This document shows, piece by piece, positions 18,668 to 32,529 of a DNA stretch of 64,000 nucleotides. Position 1 is the stretch's first letter, and the number at the start of each line of letters is the position of its first letter. The position numbers and the translations under genes are program-made. The DNA comes from Dioscorea cayenensis subsp. rotundata. Lineage: Eukaryota; Streptophyta; Magnoliopsida; Dioscoreales; Dioscoreaceae. The notes under the pieces were generated by a model that made no database searches, was not told where the DNA came from, and saw only the letters and a list, made by a program, of their open reading frames with translations. Location of the stretch: the NCBI RefSeq assembly GCF_009730915.1, contig NC_052479.1, forward strand, positions 27,529,610-27,593,609. Reading direction: 5' to 3'.

Positions 18668-21600
18668 ATGGCGGAAGCCACTCCAGGGCTCCGCATCGTC
18701 CTCCACCAGCACACCAAAGAGCGCGCTCGAGCCCCTGTCTCTGTTTCCAGTCATGCCGATCGTGACCGCGTCGTCGTAATACCCCTTTCCCCTTGTTTCT
18801 TGATTATCTCAGCGAGAGTGAATCGCTCTAGGGTTAGGTTGTATGAGTGTATGGTTAAAAAGATTAATTTTGGGGTAGGTTGTCATGTTGATTTGCTTGT
18901 ATGCATTTGTTGGTTTTGTTATTTTTTGGATTATGTTAAAGTAATTTTTAGAATCGATGATGGTTGTGCTTGCATTCTAAAATGTTTCGTTGTAGATTTA
19001 TCCTCTTGTTGTGTTCTTGTGGATCTTGCTAGCAGCAATGTGTTCTTTTTCTTTTTTTGGTTATTTTTTTTTTATAGTATGTTCAATTGTTGATTCTAAT
19101 CTGAGTAATAAAGTGTGTTTGATTTTCCTTAGGAGGTATTTAGGAATGCATTGTCACGACCTGAATCTCCAGAAAATTTTGCTCTTCAAGCTGTTCAGGA
19201 AGCTATTAAACCCCAGGTACTTAAAAGCTAGGTCACATCAGTTTCACTTGTATTTCTTATTTTCTTGAATATTTTTGAGGATGTTTGTTGGTCTGCGTTT
19301 TTGTATGCATATGATCCTTAACACTGTGTGGTGCTTTTTTGCTTGGCATTATTATTATTATTTTTTTGGTGGCTGATATTGGGAGCTTGCCTGGCAGAAA
19401 CAAACTGTTTTGATCCAAGATGAGAATCAAACACTGGAAAATGCCCTCCGGACATTACTTCAGGAATTGGTGGTGAGTTGTTTTAATGAATATGGCACTT
19501 GAATTAATGTTCTTCATTATTTTTGGCTGATGTCTCATCATTGATGTTATTTTGATAACCTTGTTGCATATATTCTTCTCTAGAATTTGCCTTGAGAGTA
19601 GTTTTAGTTGAACACCTAATCCTGACTTTGTCTGCTCTATTGCATTTTGTCATCCCACGTAAGGGCATACACAGGGAATGATTTAGTTCCAACTGTCATG
19701 CAAAACTTGTGCACTGTTTAATATAGTCATTTTCTATAACAAAGTCAATGACCGCAGAGCACGTAATGTCTAGACTATGAAGCATACATGAAACACCCCA
19801 TACAACAGGGCAGAAGTATTGATGATCCCAACCCTATCTTGATGGAAATCATCCTAAGATTTAAGGCCAAAAGCTTACCATCTCTAATTTGTATGGTCTT
19901 GTTCATGAGAAATATGTTTATTTGTCATGAAAGTTTTGAGTGGAGCTGAACGGTATTGACTATTCCAAATATGTTCAACAATTAATAATGGTGAGGACTG
20001 CCCTCGTTTGTTGTAACATTTTTTTTTGTTGCGCTAGTGCTGTTTTGTCTATGCTGACTTTTGATATGGATTCCTAACCTTTTACTTCATAATCTGATAA
20101 CACATTTATGCAGTAGTGCTTCTTTCATTTGATTATGCCATAGTGATGGGCTTGTTGCATTTGTCTGCAATTCAGTCAGCTGCAGTTCAGTCAGGCGAGA
20201 GGATAGTGCAGTATGGACAATCAATTGATAACGAGGATGCTGTTGGTCAGATACCACGTCTACTAGGTTGATAAACTTCCTATAGAAACATTTAGGCACT
20301 CAAAGGAAAACAGTCAAACACACACACATGCACAGAGTATTCACTTTACATGAATGAACATGTCATTATCTTCTTACTTTTCTGTTCTTTTCTTGGTTGT
20401 TAGATATTGTCTTGTATCTTTGTGAAAGAGGACATGTCGAAGGTGGTATGGTGTTCCAGCTTTTAGAAGATTTGACTGAAATGTCCACTGTGAAAGATTG
20501 CAAAGAAGTTTTTGCATATATTGAGAGAAAGCAAGATATTTTGGGAAAGGTATGTCATATTCAGACGTTGTAGACCAACTATTAAGCTTTTGCCTGTTTA
20601 TAGGTTGAATAAACATCTTCATCCACTATTGGATTGGATGGTAGCTAGTTGATGTTGATTGAATTTATTGCAGCAAGAGCTTTTTGGAAGAGGGAAACTT
20701 GTGATGTTGAGGACATGCAATCAACTTCTTCGTAGACTATCTAAGGTAACACTTTTGGGTAAATGTTCTCCAAATAGTGGATCAAGAGTTTTTGCAAATA
20801 CATAATTTGGTTGTTTGATGATTTCACTTACTTTGTGGTATGAGAAGTTGTACTACATGGGCATTACAGGTTAGTTTTTTATAATATTAAAAAATAAACC
20901 AATGTTGACCTAATCAACAATAAGAAGCCGTTCGTTTCAACTATTTATGGTCGGTTACATGGATCCTTCCCTTTCACGTTATTCCATTAAGGGTCAAAAG
21001 ACCAGATAAACTAAGCTTAGACATATTATTTTGTAATGTTTTTGCTAAACATTTTTTAAGTTTACCTTTGCCTTTTCTATGGCCCTTCACCTGAAGAGCT
21101 TTCATATTTCTTATGGGAGGCATTTACTGGTCGTCTAAGGGCAAGGCCATACTATTTTAATTGATTCTTTCTCAACTTGTTGGCGATGGGTGTCACTTCC
21201 AATTTATTTCGAATAAGTTCATTCCTTTATTGGTCTTTCTTAGCTAATCTTACCAACAATTACAACATTCTCATCTCAGTCTTCTTAATTTTCCGACATT
21301 CTAACCGTACATCATAGTTGGCCTAATAACTATTATGGGAAATTTACCTTTCAATCTAAGAGGCTTTCTACGATCACATAGCACTCTAGAAACTTCCCTC
21401 CATTTTACCCAACTTGCCTTAATCCTATTTGTGAATTCTTCGATAAGCTCCGTTCATCTTGAAGTATAGAGTTTACGTAGTAAGGCGTTCTACTTCTACC
21501 AATTTCAATATCATCGATACTTAACCCTTTCTCATTTCTATATGTCTTATCACTGGAATTACAATTTAGATATTTCATCTTTACCACACTTAACTTGAAA

Positions 21601-24600
21601 CCCTTATCTTCTAAAGTGTTTCTCCATCTCTCTAATTTTAAGTTAACGCTTTCTCTACTTTTGTCAACGAAGATCACATCATCCGATAAAGACGCACACC
21701 AAGGAATCTGATTTTGAATATGCTTAGTCAATTCATTTATAACTATAACAAACATAATGTTGAACCTTAATGGAAATGTAAAGTAATGGGGAACTCTATA
21801 ATTTCTTCCCTTACCGTTCTAGTGCTAGTGACAGAGTTAGCATACATATTTTTTATTAGATCTATGTACCTAGTAGCGACCTTTTTTTTCGTAAACCACC
21901 AAAGGATCTCAGTAAGTACCGTATAGTACGCCTTTTCCAGATCAATAAAGGTCTTATGCAAATCTTTCTTTCCATCATTTTACTTATCCATCAATATCTT
22001 AATATATAAATAGCTATTATAGTTGACTTCCCATATGTAAAACTTTATTGATTTAAAGAAACATTTGTTTTCACGTCTCAACCTTTGCTTAATTACTCTC
22101 TCCCTGAAGATTTTATTGTATGACTCATAAGTTTAAATCCACGATAGTTATTGCAACATTGAATATCACCTTTATTCTTGTAGATGGATACTAAAATACT
22201 CTTTCTCCATTCATTTGGCCTTTTCCCTAGAATGAAATGTCCTACTAAACAATCTAGTCAACCATGATATCCTCTCATCTCCTAAGAACTTCCAAAGTTT
22301 TATTAATATACCATTTGGGCCTACACCTTTCCCTACTTTCATCTTTCTATGGGCATCTTTAATTTCACTTACTGTAGTCTGTAATATTCCTAACATACTT
22401 GATTGGAATAATTGTATGTGGAATTCTTGATTTGGAATTGTTGTTACCTGGACGCCTCTTACTAAGTTTTATAACTTTGTAGTTTCTGCAACAATTTGGG
22501 CACACAAAAGGAGAGATATTGTCTTTGTTAAAATACTAATTCCCTAAACTGGTGGTTATACATAACTATCAATGCCCTTGTCCTAGATTAGTTTTATGGA
22601 TGCTTTATGTAGTTTGACTTAAATGTTAATGCCAAATGTAAGGGTAAATTGAGGAGGAGAATCCATTTTGAGTTTGGTCATGTGTGTAGAAAAGAAAGAT
22701 CTTATCAGAGATATGGAATCCTAACTATAATGCAAGATGTACTGCTATATTAGGTCTGATGGATAAATCAAAATTTGGGTATGTTCATGCTTGCTATAAC
22801 TTGTGACTGTATACTAGGATTGGTTGTGTTATAAGTGATGGAATGGAGTAGCTTATTTTGTGACTGTTTATAAGGTTTAATATAGGTTGTATTTTCCCAA
22901 GGATTCAAATTCTCTTACATTCAGAATCTAATGGAATGAAAATCTTCTTATCATCCAAAATCCCAGTATCCCATGTATCCCATGCATAATTCAATATTCT
23001 TCCCAAGATTTTTTTTTTTATTTAATTTTTTTTTTCTGGTTGTCTGTTTGTGTCTGGATTTTACATGGATTGAGTTTAGGTCTATGCCTTAATATTCCAC
23101 AAGGGCATGCTATACGGAAAATTACCGTACTGTTTGCAATAGAGCTCAAAAACAGGTTTGGAAAAAGGAATTCCTTGTTTTTAGTCTGTTGTGTGATTGC
23201 TGTTGAATTTAGGTAATAAAGGCTAGAATTACTACAATGTTGGTGATCATAAACTTATCTTGATGCACTGTATAATATGCACTTCTCTTTTATGCTCATG
23301 ACACTCAGTTGGTTTTCAATAATTGGAAAAAAATGATTTATGATACTCATGAGAAATTATCATATTTCTGCATGCTATTTGTTGTTAATTGTTGCCTTGT
23401 GTTTAAAAGAACCATGATATTTCTGATGTAGTGCTCTCATTTCATGATAAATCAATTCAGCTGTTTCCCATAGTTGAAACTTTCTTTGAAACATACTTCT
23501 GTTAATGTTTTAACGACAAAATGGTCTTTCAGGCAAATGATGTGGTATTTTGTGGACGGATTCTTATGTTTCTTGCCCATTTCTTTCCATTGACTGAGCG
23601 TTCAGGTTTCCCTTCTTTCTCTTCCTTTTATGATGTTTCCTTTGCACATGCACATAAGATCAGCATATTCATTGTTAGTAGCTTATGCTGCTTCCAGCTG
23701 TTAATATGAAGGGAGTTTTCAACACATCAAATGAAACAAAGTATGAGAAAGATGCTCCAGAAGGTATGATGAGGTCCACTGTTTTCTTTGCAAAATATGG
23801 CATCGGTGGTTATTTGCTTGCCATTAACTCTAGAACATCTCTTTTCCTGATCTGTGATAGCTCACATACTTTGATTCCTCAGGAGTTTCAGTTGATTTCA
23901 ACTTCTACAAAACCTTCTGGAGTTTACAGGTTTACTGTGCTGCCTGCCTTCAATTATTATAACCATTATGATAGATTTTTGCTATAATTAATGTTCAGGG
24001 AAAGTTGGAAATTGACTAATTGTAAACTACAAAGGCATTCAAACTGCCAGATAATCATAGTAAACTTGTGAGTGCAAACAAAAGAAATATTAGATTTTTA
24101 TATGTATTAGTCATACTTTAAATGCATTGTGATGTGTATGAGTTAATTATAAAGTCATAAGCTGCTATTTTAACTATGTTGGAAATATAGTACCACACCG
24201 GTTGTGTAATAGAAGTGTAATGAGTTTATATATAGGTATAGAGGTTGAGCCACTAAGTCTTGAGACTTTTTGGTGTAAGACCCCTAAGCCCATATAGAGC
24301 CCATATAGGGCCCACTAGTATCAAAAATATAAAACTCTTAACATGGTATCAGAGCAATATAGTGGAGCCCAATATATATTTACACAAGTGGTGTAGGACC
24401 TCTGAGACACAAGTAGTGTACAAGTCCATGTAAACAGACCTCTGGTGTACAAGTCTGTGCAAGTTCGACCGAGTTGAACTTAAGGGAGGGTGTTGGAAAT
24501 ATAGTACCACATCGGTTGTGTAATAGAAGTGTAATGAGTTTATATATAGGTATAGAGATTGAGCCACTAAGTCTTGAGACTTTTTGGTGTAAGATCCCTA

Positions 24601-27600
24601 AGCCCATATAGAGCCCACTAGTACTAAAATATAAAATCTAACAAACTATGTAAAAATAATTATTCTTATAACTAATATAACCATTTGTGCTCATATGCCT
24701 GTAAGTTACACAATTTAATGCATTAATTTTATTGAATTTACGGCTTTATGTTGGTGCTTGAAGATAGGAGACAGCTATTTTTATGTCTTATGCTGATAAT
24801 AGTCTATTTAAATATATAGTAAGTTTGAAAATGGTTATATAGTTTGGAAAATTAAAATGTTATGTGAACTTTTTGGTTTATGTTCTTATGAAGTGATATG
24901 TACAAGACTAATACTAGTAATGTCAGAATCGAAACCTGCAAAAATGTGCTATAGACTCTCATTGAACAGTCATGAATGTTGAAGTTGATGTAGCTGGTTT
25001 GGAACTGAGAATATTCATTGCACCTTCTGGTGTTTTAATGTTTGTAAGGGCAAGGCTTGATGGTTCCTTGTGGAATATGTACAGAACTATATTATGTGGA
25101 TGTGATCTAGTAAAATTCATTCAGGTAGTTCAATGATTATGTTTGTTTTCAGGAACATTTCTGTAATCCAGCTTCATCAACACTTGCTCCATCCAAGTGG
25201 CAAAAGTTTGTATCAAGTTTCACGGTAAATTTGCTTGCGCCAATATTTTCAATTTGATACTAAAGCAAGGTGTTCGTCCGCTTATCTTATGCTTTTTTGA
25301 TGTTGGTGTATATGCACGACTTACCAGTGCTTTGTTTTCTGTTTCTAGGTTGTGTTAGATACATTTGAAGCTCAACCTCTTAGTGAGGATGATGGAAATG
25401 TTAATAACCTGGAGCAAGAAGAAGCTGCTTTCAGCATTAAATATTTAACCAGCAGCAAATTAATGGGCTTAGAGGTAAATGTGATTAACCAATAGAAGGG
25501 TATTCAAGTCTTTGATTTATGTTATTCTTAAGAACATATTTATCCCATTAATAAGTTTCCTTGTTTGTGCAGTTGAGAGATCCAAGTTTCCGTCGGCATA
25601 TTCTTGTGCAATGTCTTATACTATTTGACTATCTTAAAGTGAGTTGTAGGGACTTTGAATTTTGTAAATACATATCTTCTTGTAAGTCATTATTTTGGGT
25701 CATATACTTAATTAAAGTCCTAAGACAGAATTCCTAAAACCTATTGGACTGTTGACATCTTTCCTTCAAACTGTTTAATTTCCAACATGTACATATGGAA
25801 ACATGTGACTGGGAAATTGGTAAGTTTATATATTAGTGTCAAATGTGAAATAATTCTTATGGTACGATCTTGAATAAGCTCCTACATGTGGCAGTGGCCA
25901 ACTTAGTTGTTGGATGAACTATATTGTTTTTCTGCTGTAGTTCTAGTCATAAGTGATCTTTCTTATCTTCCATGATCCTTGACTTAATTCAACTCTTATT
26001 CTGTTCAAATGATCTATATCCTGGAGCGATATATCAATACTTCATCAATTACTCTTGGCTATTCTCCAAATGGCTGATATTTATGCTGCAGTATTATGGA
26101 CAAGTCAAGTATTTTCTATCGTTTTGATAATGCACCATCATTTCCAATTAAATGCCACCATTGAGCTATATGTGATTAATGTGGTTTACCACTTTAAAGA
26201 TAATTATTAAGTGGTTTTGTATGACTTTAGTGTTAAGTTGTGTAACCAGCTGTATATAGATGACATGAGTCTTGTTTTGCAGATTTTTCGCTGCTACTTC
26301 TTATGTGAGTAACCATGCAATCAGTTGTATACAAATGATCGATTCTAATATAATTGTCCATGTGAACAGATTTATGTAGATATTTTACAATTATTGGGTT
26401 TTTTTTTATCTTATACTGTTCCACCGATATCATTTTGATTAGCACTTGGATCTGATCACGTTTCTGTATTTTCAGTCACCTGGGAAAAATGACAAAGATG
26501 GGCCTTCAGAAGGCATGGTGAGGCTCATATCACATCTACTAGGGTGTTTATTTGATGTACTACGCCAAATTTGTTGCATTTTTATATTCATCATTCTTAG
26601 TAGTATTTTCTCTTTCACTGGCCTCAATACATTACCATATTGTTGGAAAATGGGTGACACCACATCCTTATGCCATTTCACTGAAAAGTCATTACTCTAC
26701 CGGCAATCATTATCACCCTAATGTGCTCAGGGAAAACAAGCTACCATTCTGGTGTTTATAGTTTAGCTGGCTGGTGGGCCGGCAAGTGTCTTGCTGTCAA
26801 GCCCATTGCTTTTAGACAAGAAACCCTATGATGATTAGTAAATTTAGAGCGAAATGTGTGGAACCTTATGCTTTACAAGTTATTTTGTGGAGTATGTATG
26901 GCTAAGTGAGACATGCATAATCACAAAACATAATTTCTATATCTTATACTGGACTTTATAATAGATTATTTTTTTTCCCTACTTTCAGAAAGAAGAAATT
27001 GGTGCATGTGAAGAGCGTGTAAAGAAACTTCTAGAGATCACTCCACCTAAGGGGAAAGAATTTCTTCAAAGCATTGACCATATATTGCAGCGGGAGAAAA
27101 ATTGGGTGAGCATTGTCTTCAAGTTCCTTTTCTTGCTGCATCCATTTCCCATCATGTAATGACTGGTCTGTGAAAATTGTTGCTTGCAACTTGATTATAT
27201 CTGATCAAGCATGTATATAGGTTTGGTGGAAACGAGATGGTTGTCCAGCATTTGAAAAGCAACCTGTTGAGAGAAAGGCATTACAAGATGGTGCTCGGAA
27301 ACGGTATTCTATGCATTTAGATGTTTGTCTATGTTACTTTGTTTTTTAAGCGTGAGAGTAGTCTATCATGAGGAGATATAACACACATACTTTTTCTATC
27401 CCGTTTAGGTTAATTTTTTTTTTTTTTTGTTTTTAAATTTGGGAACTCATTTCTTACTATTGGTTGTACTCCTTTTAGAAAATAATAACTTTTTAGCATG
27501 CTAAAGTCTGGACTCTGGATGAAGCTGTAGATGGTTCTTGAAAAATTTTCTTAAGCCTGTTAATCAACACATTATTTACATATTACGGCTTAAGTTGTTG

Positions 27601-29261
27601 ATTAAGCATATTCAGGATCATATCTCCTATTATATTCTTTTTATCAAGTGTGTTGTCTTAGTTGATGAAAGCAAGGAAGGTGTCAACTTAAAGATGGAGG
27701 TAAGAAAGACCACTTTAGAAGCTAAGGGTTTCAAGTGGGATAAAGAGTCAAGACGGAATATATGAAATGTAATTTCAGTAATAAGGTGATTAGAAATGAC
27801 GGAGGGGTTACGATGGATGATACTGAAATTAGTTAGTAGAGGCAGAAATTTTCGACATCTAGGCTTTATAATCCAAGATAACATGGAATTTATAGAGGAT
27901 GCTACAAATAGGATTAAGGAATGAATTTATTCAAAATACATTAGAGTTATTGCTGACAAGTTGACAAGTTAAGAAAGACAGATTAAGATGGTAATGAACA
28001 TGTCCTTAGATGATTGGTAGATGCCCTCATAAGAAAGATGGAAGCCCTTAAGGTGGACGCATAAAAGAGGAAAAGGTAAACCTAGAGAGTGTTTAGCATA
28101 AACTCATAAACTTGATGAAGGGATATGTTTGAGCTTGGCTTATCTAGTCTTTTTTCTTTTGATAAAGCAACACTATAGGGAAGGGTTTATGTAGCTGACC
28201 TCCAATTGTTGGGACTAACAGCTTGTTGTTGTTCTTCAAGTTGCTTATTGAAGAATGTTGGTATTTTAACGAGTATCTAGCTACATTCCTAAGCATTTTG
28301 ATAGGCCTAAACATGTTGGTAATGTGATCACACTTCATTGTTATTGGGTGAAGCAACCACTAAGGCTTATGTATTCTGCCTTTGGATTGGATGGCAAATA
28401 GGCAGTTAGTAAGACTTCATCCATAAATAATTGAATATTTGAACTGAAATTTAGTCATGCCCTATGAAGTTATTTAAGCTCAATGAGTTTGATATTGTAT
28501 TCAAGTTATTACGATTAATAAAACTATTTAGCTAAATAAAAGCTTTATCTTGTCACAGAACTTTTATAACCTCAACAGGGTTCCACCTATACCTGAGACC
28601 TTTGAGCCATGAGATTGAACCACCATAAATGTTATTTCATTGAATTTACCAAACCAACATGGCTGATGACAATGGGGATATTGTAAGTTTTATGTTATCA
28701 CATTAGTCAGTTACAGGTGGGACCATGTAAGTTTTACAAGATGCATCAGCATAAAACAAGGAAGATAACATTGGGCATGGAACTAAAGGCAAAAGAGTAG
28801 TATCAACATGCCACACTATTTGTTTAATTCAAGGAAGAAATTGAATTCCTAGGGCTCAAAAGAAGAAGATAATCATGTGTAAATAGTTAATCGGTTAATT
28901 GGTGGGTATGAGATGGAGGAAATTAAGATTAAATAATAGAAAACAAAATGAATATTCTCGAGTTTATCTTCTCAACATTTATGGATCTTGACTTTGCAAC
29001 TTTCTTCTATTGAATAAAATGTTGTCTATTTTAATATCAAACATGGATAAAGCTTCATATCATTTATTGTAATATTGCAATATATCGTCAGTTTGTTACA
29101 TCTAAAGTTGTGCTTGTATTCTCCTCTGAAGCAATATTTTGCACAAGTGAACATGCAGTGGTATTTATTTAAAACAATTCTGTCACTAATATTTTCATCA
29201 ACGCATATATGTAAAAACCTTAGTTTTAGAAAGGTATGCAAGAGGTTACAGAATTTGCAAG

Positions 29262-29299
<38 letters not shown>

Positions 29300-32200
29300 G
29301 CAGTTGTGAGTTCTGTGAGGCTTATTTGCAAAAGAATCCATCTCCCTTACTATCCTAATTTGGTTGTCAATTATGGTATTATTGTTCTTGGGAAACTTGA
29401 GCATGGATATTTTGTGAGACCATTGGCAATAAAGTTTAGCTGGAAGAAATTGGCCCTAATTTTCATGGTCGAAGTTCATTTCAATTACTATATTTCACGC
29501 CTTATGCTGCTTTTCTAGATGAGTGTTAGCATTTATTATAGCAATCTTATAATGGAACTAATTCATGGTATTTTTGTCATAGTAAGCCAAGGTGGAGATT
29601 GGGTAATAGAGAATTATCACAGTTATGGAAATGGGCAGATCAAAATCTGGTATGTGATGTTTATTGAATTTATTTTCATGTTCTTGCAGGGCTCCTTTTA
29701 ATCTTTCCTGTTATTATTAATGAAAAATAGATTTATATATAGTAGAATTCTTAAAGCTATCATTGTGCATATCTGTTGCATAAATAAACTTGAAGTCTTA
29801 TCTGTTAAGGTCTTTTAAATTGTATTCCTTATTTTTTATGATAGATTGCCTATTGGGCCAGTTAGTTTGGAAATAGCTGTATCAAGAACATTCCATTTCT
29901 GGCAGCTTTCTCACAAAGAAGACTATTATCAGCAAACATTTTTTATCAATTTTATTCAGGGGCCTTTGATTGGTTGACCATGAGTTCTAATGTTGCGCAA
30001 TATGAATCATGTTTTTCCCTGTACCTCATAGAATAATATGAGTTCTGCCATAATTCTTTTTTTCTAGTCTTGACAAATTACAGATTATGTTTTGAATTTT
30101 ACATCCGAATCTGAGTTTGCTATGTGGACTGGTAATCAAATTCTCATACTAGAATAGTGATTTTCCACTTGTTGGTCAACCGGGTGAGGGTGCCCTGAGA
30201 CCATTGTTCCCCACGCGCATGCACAAACTGAAAACCAGAACGTTCATAAGCAAGGGACGTATGGACCGACCAAAAGGCCATGCCCCATAGTCCCTGCTTA
30301 GGATTACCTAAGCAGGAGGGTGATATCATGAGTAGGTCAGGCCTTCCCTTGCAACAAGCATCTTCCTCCCCCATAGCCTTTTGTCTGCTGCAGGATTCTA
30401 ATGAAGATAACATTTCATGCATGAGAATGGAATTGTATAAAATGGACTTTTGTAATTTTGGATTTATCGTTTCTATTTTAGGTGGCCACGTAAGAAATGT
30501 GAATGGGCATATACATTGGTACGCGGACTCTCACTTGAAGAGTACGCACTTGCTGCCACGTGGGAGGGAGTTCCCAAAATGAATTGTTTTTTTCTATTTG
30601 TTCACTAATTTCTCATTCTATCCCTATTGTTACCTCTGATTGTACTGTCTGCTCAGCTTCTCTCACCACCATCACCACTCTCTTTAACTGTCCTTTTCTA
30701 TCTAGAAAATTTAATTTATAATTAATATGTAATTATATATAACTTAGAAATGAAAATGTGCTTTGCATTCCACTTTGCATGTGAACATTAGCAATCTAGA
30801 ATGAGCACCATCATTTCCAGGTTCCCCACCACTCCATTCCATTCCATTTCCATGTATTAAATGCCACCATAGAGTATCAGATGGAAATTGAGGCATGTAG
30901 ATCAGAGTTGCCCAACTAAAGCATACATGACCCCTTCCCATGGTAAAATTATCTTGCATTTTCTTAGATTCCCCTTTTCCTCTGAATACAAAATTAGAAT
31001 GTCTCGTTTTTAGATATTCTTTGTGATGTACCTTATTTTCTTAATTTATTTGAATTGCAAATTTAGAACGCTCTGACTGATCCGCAACGTGTTCGGACTC
31101 CTTCAGTTGCTGAGTACTGGAAGCCCCTCGCTGAAGATGTGAGCCTCCCTTCAATCTCTCTGTGTTGCAGCTATTATTAAAATTTTTTGAATGACAAGCT
31201 CATTTTATTTTCTTTTTAAACTGCCAATTTACTTATAAACATTAACATGCTACAATAAATGCAGATGGATGATTCTGCTGGAATTGAAGCTGAATATCAT
31301 CATAAAAACAATCGTGTAAGTCTTATATATCTTGTTTGTGTTATACTGTGACAACTACAAGTTTACTTGTTGTAATCTAGTGGCTGGGATGAAAAAGTAG
31401 TCACACTCCATGCAAGGGCAATGCTCCATATGGTTAATCTGTCACAAACCCTTTCAGCTCTTCAGAACGTCTGAATGATTTTGTCGTATATTTGCTTCTG
31501 TGATGCAGGTTTACTGTTGGAAAGGCTTGCGCTTTTCAGCCAGGCAAGACTTAGAAGGATTTTCTAGGGTATGGTCTATCATTGGTTTTTGTTTAAAATT
31601 TGACAAAATTGCCTGCACACCCTTATAAAAAAAAGCTAATTGTTAATATACCCTTGAAATTATATTTGCCTATATGCCCTTAGAATGCATTTTCATTTGC
31701 TTTTATACCATTTATCCTTACCTTCTACTAATAAAAGTGAATGTTGTCCTTTTCATAAAATTGTTTTAGTTAAGTTCCAATCAAAAGTGTACATGAGCCA
31801 ATAATGATAATTTGGAGGGCTATCCAAGCACATGGCTTTTACAGGGATAGGATAACAATTACTTATTTTTATGGGAGCATGCAAGCAAATATAAAATGTT
31901 GGTAATTTATAAGCCTGTTGTTTAACCACAATATTATGTTCATACTTCTATGCAGTTCACTGATCATGGCATTGAAGGAGTTGTTCCTCCTGACCTATTA
32001 CCACCTGAAGTTCGGTCCAAGTATCATGCAAAACCTAGTGAGAGGAACAAGCGCGCCAAAAAGGAAGATGAACAGAAAAACATGGCGACTCAACAACCTG
32101 AAGACAACCAGGTAAACCACGGAGATTTGCTATTAAATTTTGTTTATTTGATTCCTAATTTACCAAGAACCGGATAATTTTAACCTAAATCTGCTTTGAA

Positions 32201-32529
32201 AAGCTTCTTTAACTCTCTTCTTATCTAATACCTGAACAGGCTGTGTAAATTATTGGCTTAAATGTTCTTATTTTGTTTCTTAACTGTCTCCCTAGGCTGC
32301 AAACACAGCAGTTGAAACTGACGGTGGTGGAAATGGAGGTGATCTAGAAGATGCTGCACCAGAAAGTCAGAAACAGAGTCCGGAGATGGAACTAGGGCAG
32401 GAGGCCGCGCAGTCTGAAGTAGAAACAGGTGAAGTTGAGGCCAAAGATGACATCGAAATGAAGGGCGAGGATGAAGCTACTACAGCAGATGATCCTGAAG
32501 TTGAATCTGATCCACCCGGCAAAATGTAG
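18668..32529 (+). CDS. THO1: THO complex subunit 1 (THOC1/HPR1)
   Basis: Twenty-one coding exons: 18668-18775, 19133-19216, 19398-19472, 20176-20266, 20404-20549, 20674-20745, 23533-23605, 23698-23763, 23883-23929, 25153-25224, 25349-25474, 25573-25638, 26476-26517, 26989-27105, 27221-27303, 29583-29649, 31067-31138, 31265-31315, 31509-31568, 31956-32111 and 32296-32529. They sum to 1908 nt (635 residues) with every phase consistent. The protein matches plant THO1/HPR1 throughout, for example HVEGGMVFQLLEDLTEMST, LVMLRTCNQLLRRLSK, VDFNFYKTFWSLQ and YWKPLAEDMDDSAGIE. It has a basic stretch (SERNKRAKKEDEQK) and an acidic tail. THO acts in the nucleus, coupling transcription to mRNA export and small-RNA precursor handling. 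The chosen start is the first ATG in the GC-rich exon 1. Large introns host RTE and TRIM insertions, yet the frame is intact. Confidence 0.95.
20911..22410 (-). mobile_element. Degenerate RTE-type LINE in THO1 intron 6
   Basis: Read on the minus strand, broken frames give the order expected of an RTE reverse transcriptase: KMKVGKGVGPNGI (about 22330), FIDLEKAYYTVL with WW and RYIDLIKNMY (21767-21961), then ELTKHIQNQIPWC, SDDVIFVD where the catalytic ADD should be, and KLERWRNTLEDKGFKLS (21405-21755). Its 3' end near 20911-20970 reads on the minus strand as ACCGACCATAAATAGTTG followed by a short TTGTTG-like end, the familiar terminus of plant RTE elements. Many stops and frameshifts show it is dead. 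It lies antisense to THO1. Confidence 0.85.
24177..24643 (+). mobile_element. Complete TRIM (miniature LTR retrotransposon) in THO1 intron 9
   Basis: Two LTRs (24177-24343, 167 bp; 24491-24643, 153 bp) both start TGTTGGAAATATAGTACCAC and end AACA. The 147-bp interior begins with TGGTATCAGAGC, a perfect initiator-Met tRNA primer-binding site, and ends with the purine tract AAGGGAGGG. There is no coding capacity. A perfect 5-bp target duplication, aacta, flanks it at 24172-24176 and 24644-24648. All parts of a TRIM are therefore present. The left LTR carries an extra block from a local duplication around cccatatag. Movement would have needed enzymes from an autonomous relative. Confidence 0.95.
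24344..24355 (+). other. Primer-binding site of the TRIM
   Basis: TGGTATCAGAGC directly follows the left LTR, complementary to the 3' end of plant initiator-Met tRNA. Confidence 0.9.
27538..28238 (+). mobile_element. Degenerate RTE-type LINE fragment in THO1 intron 15
   Basis: Plus-strand broken frames contain KHIQDHI, VVLVDESKEGVNLKME and TLEAKGFKW, then (shifted) LGFIIQDNMEFIEDATNRIKE, all from the C-terminal half of an RTE reverse transcriptase. The 3' end at about 28195-28238 reads GCTGACCTCCAATTGTTGG followed by GTTGTTGTT, matching plant RTE termini. It is oriented with THO1, opposite to the RTE copy in intron 6, so it is an independent insertion. Confidence 0.85.
29263..29292. repeat. 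(TA)n microsatellite in THO1 intron 15
   Basis: About 15 uninterrupted TA units, 290 bp before exon 16. Confidence 0.95.
30293..30316. repeat. Perfect 10-bp hairpin in THO1 intron 16
   Basis: CCTGCTTAGG, ATTA, CCTAAGCAGG: ten-base arms around a four-base loop. It lies in a locally GC-richer block (30150-30590) unlike the surrounding intron, perhaps an inserted element. Confidence 0.7.
30482..30583 (+). other. Cryptic exon-like frame in THO1 intron 16
   Basis: After an acceptor-like TTCTATTTTAG the sequence stays open for over 30 codons (WPRKKCEWAYTLVRG then LSLEEYALAATWEGVPKM). It is not part of THO1 homologues as I know them and breaks nothing if skipped. It may be a captured exon or a fragment of an unrecognised transposon. 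Confidence 0.3.

Larger units (their letters stand above)
23764..25152. other. THO1 introns 8 and 9 region
   Basis: Intronic DNA around the 47-nt exon 23883-23929. Apart from the TRIM element at 24177-24643 no further structure was recognised. Confidence 0.5.
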
